Shown piece after piece: positions 54,993-63,854 of a stretch of 64,000 nucleotides of DNA. The position numbers were made by a program, and so were the translations under genes. Within the stretch, counting starts at the first letter, position 1, and every line of letters starts with the position of its first letter. The stretch is from Streptomyces scopuliridis RB72 (lineage in GTDB: Bacteria; Actinomycetota; Actinomycetes; Streptomycetales; Streptomycetaceae): the NCBI RefSeq assembly GCF_000718095.1, contig NZ_JOEI01000036.1, positions 107,416-171,415 on the forward strand, read 5' to 3'. Under the pieces are notes generated by a model. That model was given only the letters and a program-made list of their open reading frames with translations. It searched no databases and was not told where the DNA came from.

Positions 54993-55544
54993 GTGTCCGA
55001 GTCCCAGAAGAAGCCCGCGGGGGCGCATTCGCACTGCGGCAGCTGCGGCACGCCGTACCCGCCCGGAGCCGGCTGGCCCCGTACGTGCGCGGCCTGCGGT
55101 GCCACGGCCTATCTCAACCCGCTGCCCGTCGCCGTCGCGCTGCTCCCGGTGACCGACGAGAAGGGCACCGCGCTCGTCGTCATCACCCGCGCCATCGAGC
55201 CCGCGTACGGCGCTCTCGCCCTGCCCGGCGGTTTCATCGACCGCACCGAGGACTGGCGGCACGCCGTCGTACGGGAGCTGAGGGAGGAGACCAGCATCGA
55301 GGCGCCGGCGCACGACGTACGGCTCGCCGACGCGCTCAGCTCCCCGGACGGCCATCTGCTGCTCTTCGGGCTGCTCCCGGCGCGCCCGGCGGACCGGCTG
55401 CCGCCCTCGGCCCCGACCGAGGAGACCGCGGGATGGCAGCTGCTGCGCGGCCCGGCCGAGCTGGCGTTCCCGCTGCACACGGTCGCCGTACGGGCCTGGT
55501 TCGCGGGCCGCTACGGAACGGAAGGGGCGGGGGCGCGCCGCTGA
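54993..55544 (+). CDS. NUDIX hydrolase with zinc ribbon
   Basis: This 183-residue protein starts with a zinc-ribbon pair (CGSCGTPY and CAACGATAY, about 14-40), followed by a NUDIX domain with the signature GGFIDRTEDWRHAVVRELREE (key residues G, E, RE, EE; about 80-102). It should hydrolyse a nucleoside diphosphate linked to another group; NADH or ADP-sugar are typical substrates of ribbon-containing members. The GTG at 54993 lies only 7 bp after a good -10 hexamer (TACAGT, 54981-54986), so the mRNA is probably leaderless. It is divergent from the VanX-like gene. Confidence 0.88.
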   Translation: MSESQKKPAGAHSHCGSCGTPYPPGAGWPRTCAACGATAYLNPLPVAVALLPVTDEKGTALVVITRAIEPAYGALALPGGFIDRTEDWRHAVVRELREETSIEAPAHDVRLADALSSPDGHLLLFGLLPARPADRLPPSAPTEETAGWQLLRGPAELAFPLHTVAVRAWFAGRYGTEGAGARR

Positions 55545-55620
55545 ACGCGGGGCGCCAGGACGGACTTACCCCCGCGCCCCGTACCGGCGCCGCCTCAACG
55601 CCCCCGCACCGGCCGGCCGC

Positions 55621-57978
55621 TCAGCGACCCCGCACCCGCACCGGCCACTCCGGCTCCACCGCGCCCTCGTCCGTCACCCGCTCCACCCGGACCTCGCCGT
55701 TCATCAGCCGCGAGGTGTAGCGCTCCACCTCCGCCTCCCGCGGCCCGTCGCCCGGGTCCCGTACCACCAGACCGCCCCCCGCGCGCCCGGCGGCGGGCGC
55801 CCACGCCTCCAGTTCGGGCCGGCCGTCCTCGCCCCGTACCGGAATCACCGCGCCCGCCCGTGCCAGGACGGGGATACGTGACCGGGGCGCGTCCAGCAGC
55901 ACCTGGCCGGGGCCCTCGTACGCCTTCTCCGTGGCCGTGTCGTACCACCGGCCGCGCGGCAGCCGCACCGCCCGCCGGTCCGTACCGCGCTCCAGCACGG
56001 GCGCCACCAGCAGCGCGTCACCGAGCAGGAACTCGTCCTCGCAGTCGCGCAGCGCCCGGTCCTCCGGCGCGCCCCACCACACGGGACGTACGTACGGCGC
56101 CCCGGTCAGCCGGGCCAGCTGAGCCAGCGTCATGAAGTACGGCCGCAGCCGCTCCCGCCCGCTCAGCGCGGCCCGCGCGTGTTCGAGCACCTCGGGGCCG
56201 AACTCCCACGGCTCCCTGCGCCCCGCGTCGATCGCCGCATGGGTACGGAACAGCGGCAGATACGCCCCCAGCTGGAACCAGCGCAGAAACAGCTCGGGCG
56301 TCGGACTCCCGTCGAACCCGCCCACGTCCGGACCCGAGTACGGCACACCGCACAGTCCGAGCCCCAGCACCAGCGAGAGCGAGGCCCGCAGCCCCGGCCA
56401 GCCGGTCGACACATCGCCGGACCAGGTGCCGCCGTACCGCTGCATCCCGGCCCAGCCGGAGCGCGAGAAGAGGAAGGGCCTCTCGTCCGGCCGTAGTCGC
56501 CGCAGCCCCTCATAACCGGCCCGCGCCATGGTGAGCCCATACACGTTGTGGGCCTCGCGATGGTCGCCGCCCCTGCCCTCCAGCTGATGCCTGGCCGAGC
56601 GCGGCAGGGTCGTGTCCCCGAACGGAGCGAAGGAGACCGGCTCGTTCATGTCGTGCCACACCCCGGCGAACCCCTGCGCCAGCCGCTCCTCGTAGAGCCC
56701 GCCCCACCAGTCGCGCACCGCCGGATCCGTGAAGTCCGGATACACGCACTCGCCGGGCCAGACGACACCGAGCACCTCGCGCCCCCGCCCGTCCCGTACG
56801 AACGCGCCGGCCGGACCGACCGCGCGCCCGCTCTCGTACACCGCGTTCCCGCGCTCCGCCTTCACCGCCGGGTCGACGATCGAGACCAGCCGGATCCCGT
56901 CCGCGCGCAACTCCTCGGCGAGCCCCGGCAGATCGGGGAAGCGCTCACGGTCCACGGTGAAGACCTGATGCGCGTCGTAGTGATCGATGTCGAGATGGAG
57001 CGCGGACAGCGGCAGCCCACGCTCCCGGTACCCCGCGACGACCCGTCGCACCTCACGCGCGCTGCCGAACCCCCAGCGCGCGTGCTGCGGCCCCAGCGCC
57101 CAGGACGGCGGCGGTACGGGCGCCCCGCTCAGCGCCGTCCAGCTGTGCAGCACCCGCGCGGGCGTACCGGTCACCACCCAGCAGCGCAGCGGTCCGCCGT
57201 CCATCCGCAGCTCGCTCGTGCCCGGCCGGTCGTGCCCCGAGCCCGCGCCCTCCTCGCCCTCCCGGAGCGTGACCCGGCCGTCCCAGGAGTTGTCGTGGAA
57301 CGCCAGATGCGTCCCGGCATCGGCCACCACCAGCTGCACGGGCATCGTCACGTACAGCGGATCGTCGCCGGGGCCGAAACCGCCGCCCGGATCGGTGTTC
57401 CACAGCCGGTACGTGCCGTCCCGCAGCCGGGGCCCCGAACCGCGCCCGCCCAGACCGAAGAAGCGCGCGTCGGCGGACACCTCGGTCCGCTGCACCCACC
57501 GCGCGGGCCCGCCCGCGACCGGCTCCCACCAGCGCGGCGGCAGCTCCCGGCGCAGCACGACACCACCCGGCGTACGGACCTCCACCCCGCCGTTGCGCGA
57601 GACCGCGACCGTCACCCGCTCCGACACGACCCGCCAGCCGCCGTCCTTGTCGGGTTCGAGCCCGGCCCGCGGATCGGGCTCCGGCGGTACGTCGGCGAGC
57701 GCGTACGAGGGCAGCGGCTCCGCGCCGTCCCATCCCCAGAAGACGGCGCCGCCCACCATGACGCACACATGCAGCTCCGCGCGCGCGAACCGTACGGTGC
57801 CACCGCCGGGCAGCGGCTCGGCGCCCGTGACCGGCCCCGGCACCCGGGCCCGCTCGGGACCGCGCGGCGCCAGCTCCCTGGCATCCGTCCGCCGTTGGCG
57901 CCAGGCAGACCGCACCGCGCGCAGCCCCCGCACCGAACCGACCACTTTCATCGAACGCACCAGTTCACGACCGTCCAT
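55621..57978 (-). CDS. GH31 alpha-glucosidase family enzyme
   Basis: This 785-residue protein is a glycoside hydrolase family 31 enzyme without a signal peptide. The catalytic nucleophile Asp is in GVWHDMNEPVSF (about residue 450), the acid/base Asp in WSGDVSTGW (about 525), and the barrel strand ALHLDIDHYDAHQVFTVD is also typical. A N-terminal beta domain and C-terminal beta domains flank the barrel. It probably cleaves terminal alpha-glucose or alpha-xylose units from short oligosaccharides inside the cell. The ATG at 57978 has a weak ribosome site. It is convergent with the NUDIX gene and divergent from the acetoacetyl-CoA synthetase gene. Confidence 0.92.
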   Translation of the reverse strand: MDGRELVRSMKVVGSVRGLRAVRSAWRQRRTDARELAPRGPERARVPGPVTGAEPLPGGGTVRFARAELHVCVMVGGAVFWGWDGAEPLPSYALADVPPEPDPRAGLEPDKDGGWRVVSERVTVAVSRNGGVEVRTPGGVVLRRELPPRWWEPVAGGPARWVQRTEVSADARFFGLGGRGSGPRLRDGTYRLWNTDPGGGFGPGDDPLYVTMPVQLVVADAGTHLAFHDNSWDGRVTLREGEEGAGSGHDRPGTSELRMDGGPLRCWVVTGTPARVLHSWTALSGAPVPPPSWALGPQHARWGFGSAREVRRVVAGYRERGLPLSALHLDIDHYDAHQVFTVDRERFPDLPGLAEELRADGIRLVSIVDPAVKAERGNAVYESGRAVGPAGAFVRDGRGREVLGVVWPGECVYPDFTDPAVRDWWGGLYEERLAQGFAGVWHDMNEPVSFAPFGDTTLPRSARHQLEGRGGDHREAHNVYGLTMARAGYEGLRRLRPDERPFLFSRSGWAGMQRYGGTWSGDVSTGWPGLRASLSLVLGLGLCGVPYSGPDVGGFDGSPTPELFLRWFQLGAYLPLFRTHAAIDAGRREPWEFGPEVLEHARAALSGRERLRPYFMTLAQLARLTGAPYVRPVWWGAPEDRALRDCEDEFLLGDALLVAPVLERGTDRRAVRLPRGRWYDTATEKAYEGPGQVLLDAPRSRIPVLARAGAVIPVRGEDGRPELEAWAPAAGRAGGGLVVRDPGDGPREAEVERYTSRLMNGEVRVERVTDEGAVEPEWPVRVRGR

Positions 57979-58226
57979 GCTGCTCAGCCTGCCATCCGTC
58001 CGGAGCCTCGGGTGCTCCGTTCAACTCCCGTTCACCTGTGGTGGGAGCACATATCTGCCTGGTCGACGATGGGGAAGCAACCCTGGTGCGAAAGACGATC
58101 ACATGGCATCGTCCGTCTCAGTCGCGTGCCCGCGCACACCCCGCACGCGCACGCGACCGACGCACACCAGCGTCGAGTGCACCAGCGTCGATCATCTCAG
58201 CGCCGAGTCAGCCCGGGAGCCGCCCC

Positions 58227-60218
58227 ATGACCGCAGCAGCAAGCCCCGCCCCCCTCTGGCAGCCGGGCCTCGACCGTATCGCCGCCGCCCGGATCACCCG
58301 TTTCCAGGACTGGGCCGCCGACCGGTACGGCGCTCCCGCCGAGGGCGGCTACGCGGCGCTGCACCGCTGGTCCGTCGATGAGCTCGACACCTTCTGGGCC
58401 GCCGTCGCCGACTGGTTCGACGTACGGTTCACCACCCCGTACACACGAGTCCTGGGCGACCGCACCATGCCCGGCGCCCAGTGGTTCCCCGGCGCCACCC
58501 TGAACTACGCGGAACACGCGCTGCGTACCGCGGAGGACCCGGCGCGCGCCCATGACCCGGCGCTCCTCCATGTCGACGAGACACATGAGGTGACGCCCGT
58601 CAGCTGGACCGAGCTGCACCGCCAGGTGGTGGCACTCGCCGCCGAGCTGCGCGCCCTCGGCGTACGCCCCGGAGACCGCGTCAGCGGCTATCTCCCCAAC
58701 GTCCCGCAGGCCGTCACCGCGCTGCTCGCCACCGCGGCCGTCGGCGGAGTCTGGACCTCCTGCGCCCCCGACTTCGGCGCCCGCAGCGTGCTGGACCGCT
58801 TCCAGCAGGTCGAACCCGTCGTCCTGTTCGCCGTCGACGGCTACCGCTACGGCGGCAAGGAGCACGACCGCACGGAGACCGTCGCAGAACTCCGGCGCGA
58901 ACTGCCCACCCTGCGGGCCGTGGTGCATGTCCCGCTCCTCGGCACCCCGGCCCCCGAAGGCGCCCTGGAATGGGCGGACCTCACCGCAGGCACCGCCGCG
59001 GCCGAAACCACCCGGCCCGTCTTCGAACCGGTCCCCTTCGACCACCCCCTGTGGGTCCTCTACTCCTCCGGCACCACCGGCCTGCCCAAGGCGATCGTCC
59101 AGTCCCAGGGCGGCATCCTCCTGGAGCACTTCAAACAGCTCGGCCTGCACTGCGACCTCGGACCCGAGGACCGGTTCTTCTGGTACACCTCCACCGGCTG
59201 GATGATGTGGAACTTCCTCATCTCCGGCCTGCTCACCGGCACCACGATCGTGCTGTACGACGGCAGCCCCGGCTTCCCCGCCGTCGACGCCCAGTGGGGC
59301 ATCGCGGAACGGACCGGCGCCACCTTCTTCGGCACCTCGGCCGCCTACGTCATGGCCTGCCGCAAGGCGGAGGCGCACCCGGGCCGCGATCACGACCTCT
59401 CCCGGGTGAAGTGCGTCGCCACCACCGGTTCGCCGCTGCCGCCCGACGGCTTCCGCTGGCTCCACGACGAGGTGGCCGAGGACCTGTGGATCGCCTCCGT
59501 CAGCGGCGGCACCGACGTGTGCAGCTGCTTCGCGGGCGCCGTACCCACGCTCCCCGTCCATATCGGCGAACTCCAGGCGGCCTGTCTGGGGACGGACCTC
59601 CAGGCCTGGGACCCGCACGGCAAAGCCGTCATCGGGGAGGTCGGCGAGCTGGTCGTCACCAACCCCATGCCGTCCATGCCGATCCGCTTCTGGAACGACC
59701 CCGACGGCAGCCGCTACCGCGACAGCTACTTCGAGATGTTCCCCGGCGTCTGGCGCCACGGCGACTGGATCACCCTCACCGACCGGGGCTCGGTCATCAT
59801 CCACGGCCGCTCCGACTCCACCCTGAACCGGCAGGGCGTCCGCATGGGCTCCGCCGACATCTACGAGGCCGTCGAACGCCTCCCCGAGATCCGCGAATCC
59901 CTCGTCATCGGCCTGGAGGAGCCGGACGGTGGCTACTGGATGCCGCTCTTCGTCCATCTCGCCCCGGGCGCCGTCCTCGATGACACGCTCCGTGCCCGCG
60001 TCAAGGCGACGATCCGCGAACAGCTCTCGCCACGCCATGTGCCGGACGAGATCATCGAAGTCCCCGGTATCCCGCACACCCTGACCGGCAAGCGCATCGA
60101 AGTCCCGGTCAAGCGCCTGCTCCAGGGCGCGCCGCTCGACAAGGCGGTCAACGTGGGGTCCGTGGACAACCTCGAACTCCTCCGCTTCTACGAGAACCTC
60201 GCCCGCGAGCGCCACTGA
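58227..60218 (+). CDS. Acetoacetyl-CoA synthetase
   Basis: This 663-residue AMP-binding enzyme belongs to the acetoacetate-CoA ligase subfamily. It has the adenylation motifs LWVLYSSGTTGLPKAI (about 275-290), YTSTGWMMWNFLISGL, and the C-terminal TLNRQGVRMGSADIY and HTLTGKRIEVPVKRLL, whose Lys closes the second half-reaction. It activates acetoacetate with ATP and CoA. I chose the ATG at 58227 after GGGAG; a longer frame from 58038 has no family sequence. It belongs to lipid or ketone-body use and is not in an obvious operon. Confidence 0.93.
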   Translation: MTAAASPAPLWQPGLDRIAAARITRFQDWAADRYGAPAEGGYAALHRWSVDELDTFWAAVADWFDVRFTTPYTRVLGDRTMPGAQWFPGATLNYAEHALRTAEDPARAHDPALLHVDETHEVTPVSWTELHRQVVALAAELRALGVRPGDRVSGYLPNVPQAVTALLATAAVGGVWTSCAPDFGARSVLDRFQQVEPVVLFAVDGYRYGGKEHDRTETVAELRRELPTLRAVVHVPLLGTPAPEGALEWADLTAGTAAAETTRPVFEPVPFDHPLWVLYSSGTTGLPKAIVQSQGGILLEHFKQLGLHCDLGPEDRFFWYTSTGWMMWNFLISGLLTGTTIVLYDGSPGFPAVDAQWGIAERTGATFFGTSAAYVMACRKAEAHPGRDHDLSRVKCVATTGSPLPPDGFRWLHDEVAEDLWIASVSGGTDVCSCFAGAVPTLPVHIGELQAACLGTDLQAWDPHGKAVIGEVGELVVTNPMPSMPIRFWNDPDGSRYRDSYFEMFPGVWRHGDWITLTDRGSVIIHGRSDSTLNRQGVRMGSADIYEAVERLPEIRESLVIGLEEPDGGYWMPLFVHLAPGAVLDDTLRARVKATIREQLSPRHVPDEIIEVPGIPHTLTGKRIEVPVKRLLQGAPLDKAVNVGSVDNLELLRFYENLARERH

Positions 60219-60281
60219 CTCCGTTGTCAGACCCCCTGGTTACGCTGAGTGAGCAATGATCGACCGTGCTCAGGGGGAGCC

Positions 60282-61223
60282 ATGGCGCGCACCGACCACA
60301 GCGAACAGACATTCAGGACCGCGCGGCGCAGTCTGCGCCGCGAAGTCCCCAGCACCGTCGGCCTGCTGGCCGACGAGCGGGACTTCACCGCGATGCGGCG
60401 CTACCGCACCTTCACCTTCGACGACCACGCCACGTATCTGCGACAGATCGACGGACTGCTGAAATCCCTGGCGTCCCAGGGTCTCCACACCACCGTCGCC
60501 CTCTTCGACCCGGAGGAGTACGCCGAGTACTGCGCGGATTCGGGCCTCGACCCCGACACCGCGGACAGCCGCGGCCGCTTCACGGCCCGAATCCCCGGGA
60601 GCGGCGCCGCCATCGCCTATACCGGCCAGCCCATCGACAGTCTCGTCCCACAGCTCATCAGCACCGCTGTCCGCAGAGCCACCTGGGAGTACGCGACCAC
60701 GCTCCTCGCCGATCTCGGGGAGTGCGCCGACTGCGGACAGGACATCGGGCGTGCGGCCTTCGACCGCGCCTCCCACCTGCTGCTCCGGCTGCTCGAAGGA
60801 GCCGGCTCCGGCACGCATCACCTCGTCTGCAGCGTCCCCGCCGCCGACGAGCAACTCCTCGCGGTCCTGCGCACCGAGGACGCCGGCAGTCCCGACAACG
60901 ACCCCGACGGCCTCGACGGCCCTGATGGCGTGTCCGCCCGGCTCGACTCGTCCCAGGCCACCGAATTCGTGACCGTGCTGGCCGTCGGTATCGCCCTGGA
61001 GAGCGCCGGGGGAGTGGTGCTCCGTACGGCCAGAGCCGGTGACCCCGACCGGCTGCACGGCTGGCGCCTCCAGCACGGCAGCCTCGTTCCGCTCACCGTC
61101 GGCGAGGTCTTCAGTGCCTACTGCACCGACGCGGACACCGGCGACCCGGTCTCCCCCGAGTCCGGCGTGGAGTACTGCGCCGGATTCGATCTCGGCCCGG
61201 ACGACACCGGGACCCATCACTGA
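60282..61223 (+). CDS. Conserved hypothetical protein
   Basis: I do not recognise a domain in this 313-residue protein. It starts with a basic segment (FRTARRSLRREVPS), contains a possible Cys pair in GECADCGQDIG (about 148-158), and ends with an acidic tail. There is no signal peptide or membrane helix. The first 100 residues include a helical motif FDDHATYLRQIDGLLKSLASQG. The ATG at 60282 has GGGGGAGCC upstream. The 3' end is duplicated: 19 bp around the stop codon recur at 61225-61243. It is convergent with ptsI across a terminator. Confidence 0.7.
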   Translation: MARTDHSEQTFRTARRSLRREVPSTVGLLADERDFTAMRRYRTFTFDDHATYLRQIDGLLKSLASQGLHTTVALFDPEEYAEYCADSGLDPDTADSRGRFTARIPGSGAAIAYTGQPIDSLVPQLISTAVRRATWEYATTLLADLGECADCGQDIGRAAFDRASHLLLRLLEGAGSGTHHLVCSVPAADEQLLAVLRTEDAGSPDNDPDGLDGPDGVSARLDSSQATEFVTVLAVGIALESAGGVVLRTARAGDPDRLHGWRLQHGSLVPLTVGEVFSAYCTDADTGDPVSPESGVEYCAGFDLGPDDTGTHH

Positions 61224-61243
61224 CCACCGGGACCCACCACTGA
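61205..61243 (+). repeat. Tandem duplication of the 3' end of a gene
   Basis: CACCGGGACCCA(T/C)CACTGA occurs at 61205-61223 and 61225-61243, a tandem duplication with one mismatch and a 20-bp period. The first copy ends with the stop codon of the hypothetical gene. Confidence 0.7.
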
Positions 61244-61258
61244 ACGGAGCCAACGACA

Positions 61259-61294
61259 GAGGGGCTTCCCGCCCTGTGCGACGGGAAGCCCCTC
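61259..61294. terminator. Bidirectional terminator between hypothetical gene and ptsI
   Basis: GAGGGGCTTCCCG (61259-61271) and CGGGAAGCCCCTC (61282-61294) form a 13-bp perfect stem with a 10-base loop between convergent genes. Confidence 0.85.
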
Positions 61295-61326
61295 CAGAAC
61301 CCGGACCGGAATCCGGCCGTCTCAGC

Positions 61327-62997
61327 TCACTCGCCTGACAGCACCGCCTGCGCGGCCTTCCGCGCACCCTCGGCGGTGTCCGCCGCACGCGCGGCGGCAG
61401 CGGCACGCTCACACTGCGCCAGCGTGTGCTTCGCCAGAGCCGACCGCACATACGGGATCGACGCCGCGCCCATCGACAGCGACGTCACACCCAGCCCGGT
61501 CAGCACACAGGCGAGCAGCGGATCGGCGGCGGCCTCACCACACACCCCACAGCTCTTGCCCTCGGCCTTGGCGCCCTCGGCCGACAGCGCCACCAGATCC
61601 AGCAGCGCCGGCTGCCACGGATCCTGGAGCCGCGACACCGCACCCACCTGCCGGTCGGCGGCGAAGGTGTACTGCGCCAGGTCATTGGTGCCCAGCGAAA
61701 GGAACTCGACCTCCTGGAGAATCGAACGCGCCCGCAGCGCGGCCGACGGAATCTCCACCATGGCCCCGAACTTCGCGTGCAGCCCCGCCTCACGGCAGGC
61801 GTCCGCGAACGCCCGCGCATCCGCGCGGTCGGCCACCATCGGCGCCATGACCTCCAGATACACCGGCAGACCCTCGGCCGCCTTCGACAGCGCGGTCAGC
61901 TGCGTCCGGAGCACATCCGGGTGATCCAGCAGGCTCCGCAGACCGCGCACACCCAGCGCCGGATTCGGCTCATCGGCGGGCGTCAGGAAGTCCAGCGGCT
62001 TGTCCGCGCCGGCGTCCAGCACCCGTACGACCACCCGGCCCTCGGGGAACGCCTCAAGCACCGCGCGATACGCGGCGATCTGCTTCTCCTCCGACGGGGC
62101 CTGCTTGCTGTCGTCCAGGAACAGGAACTCCGTACGGAACAGACCCACGCCCTCCGCACCCGCCTCGACGGCCGCCGGCACATCCGCGGGACCGCCGACA
62201 TTGGCGAGGAGCGGCACCTTGTGCCCGTCCGACGTGGCACCCGGCCCGGTGGAGGCGGACAGCGCGGCCTTCCGCGCGGCGGCAGCCGCCTCAAGCTCGG
62301 CACGCTTCTCGGCACTCGGCTCGACAAAGATCTCGCCCGTGCTGCCGTCCACCGCGATCACGGTGCCCTCGGCCAGCTCACCGGCGCCCGGCAGCGCGAC
62401 AACCGCGGGCACTCCGAGCGCACGCGCCAGAATCGCGCTATGACTCGTCGGCCCGCCCTCCTCGGTGACAAAGCCGAGAACCAGCGTCGGGTCGAGCAAC
62501 GCCGTATCGGCCGGCGCGAGATCACGCGCGATCAGTACATACGGCTCGTCGCTGTCCGGCACGCCCGGCATCGGAACGCCCAGCAGCCGGGCGACGATAC
62601 GATTCCGCACATCGTCCAGGTCCGCGACCCGCCCGGCCAGATACTCCCCGGCACCGGCGAGCAGCGCGCGGTACGAGGCGAACGCGTCGTACACCCCGCG
62701 CTCGGCCGTGCTCCCGACGGCGATCCGCCGCTCCACATCGGCCATCAGCTCCGGGTCCTGCGCCATCAGCGCCTGCGCCTCAAGCACGGCCTGCGCCTCG
62801 CCACCGGCCAGATTGCCGCGGGCGATCAGATCGGCCGACACGGCCTCGACGGCCTGGTGAGCACGCCCCTGTTCGCGCTCCGCCTCCTCCGCCGGGATCG
62901 ACTTGGCCGGGGGCTCCAGCATCGCGGTCCCCATATGCCGGACCTCGCCGATCGCCACTCCGTGGCTGACCCCGACGCCTCGCAGCGTTGTCTCCAT
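61327..62997 (-). CDS. ptsI: PTS enzyme I
   Basis: This 556-residue protein is phosphoenolpyruvate-protein phosphotransferase, the first general component of the PTS. It takes phosphate from PEP onto His in GGPTSHSAILARALG (about residue 186) and passes it to HPr. The C-terminal PEP-binding barrel contains GAEGVGLFRTEFLFL, MVEIPSAALRA, FLSLGTNDLAQYTFAADR and the active-site SCGVCGEAAADPLL. It is encoded next to crr and both are known in S. coelicolor to serve N-acetylglucosamine uptake; HPr and the EIIB/EIIC genes are not in this window. Confidence 0.97.
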   Translation of the reverse strand: METTLRGVGVSHGVAIGEVRHMGTAMLEPPAKSIPAEEAEREQGRAHQAVEAVSADLIARGNLAGGEAQAVLEAQALMAQDPELMADVERRIAVGSTAERGVYDAFASYRALLAGAGEYLAGRVADLDDVRNRIVARLLGVPMPGVPDSDEPYVLIARDLAPADTALLDPTLVLGFVTEEGGPTSHSAILARALGVPAVVALPGAGELAEGTVIAVDGSTGEIFVEPSAEKRAELEAAAAARKAALSASTGPGATSDGHKVPLLANVGGPADVPAAVEAGAEGVGLFRTEFLFLDDSKQAPSEEKQIAAYRAVLEAFPEGRVVVRVLDAGADKPLDFLTPADEPNPALGVRGLRSLLDHPDVLRTQLTALSKAAEGLPVYLEVMAPMVADRADARAFADACREAGLHAKFGAMVEIPSAALRARSILQEVEFLSLGTNDLAQYTFAADRQVGAVSRLQDPWQPALLDLVALSAEGAKAEGKSCGVCGEAAADPLLACVLTGLGVTSLSMGAASIPYVRSALAKHTLAQCERAAAAARAADTAEGARKAAQAVLSGE

Positions 62998-63087
62998 GTC
63001 ACCCGTCTCCGGTTATGCGGCGACCCGGTCGCCACGATGGATGTACGACGAGCGCACCGCGCCCGTCCCTGACATACGTCGACGGCG

Positions 63088-63537
63088 TCACTGCCAGCCG
63101 AAAAGTGTGTCGCCGGTCTTCACATCGCCGTCCTCGCGGAGGTCGGAGAGGGAATCGGCGGTGGCCTCAAGCGCCACGACGGGGCAGATGGGCGACTTGC
63201 CGGCCTCTTCCACGGCGGAAGGATCCCAGCGCACCACGGCCTGTCCGCGCGTGACCGTGTCGCCCTTGTTGACGAGCAGCTCGAAGCCCTCTCCATTGAG
63301 TTGCACGGTGTCGATACCGAGGTGCGTCAGCACTCCGTGACCGTCCGAGTCGACCACGACGAAGGCGTGCGGATGCAGGGAGACCACCACACCGTCCACC
63401 GGGGAGACGGCCTCACCCGGCTCGCGTACGGGATCAATGGCCGTACCGGGCCCCACCATCGCGCCGGCGAACACCGGGTCGGGTACAGCGGGCAATCCGA
63501 TGGCGCGTCCGGCGAGCGGGGCCGTCACGATGGTCAT
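63088..63537 (-). CDS. crr: PTS enzyme IIA (glucose-type, Crr)
   Basis: This 149-residue protein is a EIIA-Glc domain. The phosphorylated His is in VLTHLGIDTVQLNGEGF (about residue 72), with the supporting His in HPHAFVVV (about 57), and the fold begins with APLAGRAIGLPAVPDPVFAGAMVG. It carries phosphate from HPr to the sugar-specific EIIB. The ATG is preceded by GGAGG. The gene lies about 90 bp upstream of ptsI on the same strand, so crr-ptsI form an operon read away from the rRNA promoters. Confidence 0.96.
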   Translation of the reverse strand: MTIVTAPLAGRAIGLPAVPDPVFAGAMVGPGTAIDPVREPGEAVSPVDGVVVSLHPHAFVVVDSDGHGVLTHLGIDTVQLNGEGFELLVNKGDTVTRGQAVVRWDPSAVEEAGKSPICPVVALEATADSLSDLREDGDVKTGDTLFGWQ

Positions 63538-63682
63538 GGGGAGCCTCCAGGGGCGGAGAAAGTGCGGGCTGTCGTCACCGTCCGTGAGGGGGCGACGTGC
63601 TGTTCAGAAGGGTAAGTCATAGGAAGTGACGGTTCCGCGTGAGTGCTGCGGGTTGACGGGCCATGGGACCACCGAAACCGAT

Positions 63683-63712
63683 TTGCCTGCGTCGGCCGAC
63701 CGCATGTACTGT
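63683..63712 (+). promoter_or_regulatory. Candidate rRNA operon promoter 1
   Basis: TTGCCT (63683-63688), 18 bp, TACTGT (63707-63712) resembles a HrdB-type promoter upstream of the rRNA leader. Confidence 0.5.
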
Positions 63713-63740
63713 CGTACTCCTGCCTGGCCCCAACGCGACT

Positions 63741-63769
63741 TTGAGTCGGGGGTCGGCAGCACCTATCAA
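63741..63769 (+). promoter_or_regulatory. Candidate rRNA operon promoter 2
   Basis: TTGAGT (63741-63746), 17 bp, TATCAA (63764-63769) is a second promoter-like pair in the same region, consistent with the multiple tandem promoters of Streptomyces rRNA operons. Confidence 0.5.
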
Positions 63770-63842
63770 GCCTCGATCCCAACCCGGAATCCGCTTTAGC
63801 ATGCCCGCGGAACGAGTGGTCAGGAAGAGCAAAAAGGCCTGA

Positions 63843-63848
63843 TAGAGT
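63843..63848 (+). promoter_or_regulatory. Candidate -10 of rRNA operon promoter 3
   Basis: TAGAGT at 63843-63848, followed by TTGAAACACGAAATGCCG, is a typical -10 and start region of the downstream rRNA promoter. No good -35 hexamer is found at 17-19 bp upstream, as is common for RbpA- and CarD-assisted rRNA promoters. Confidence 0.6.
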
Positions 63849-63854
63849 TTGAAA

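Noticed and set aside
63600..63690. DasR site upstream of crr-ptsI
   Set aside because: Only a TGGTC half-site at the complement of 63668-63672 was found, without the second half; too weak to call although the operon is a known DasR target in S. coelicolor.
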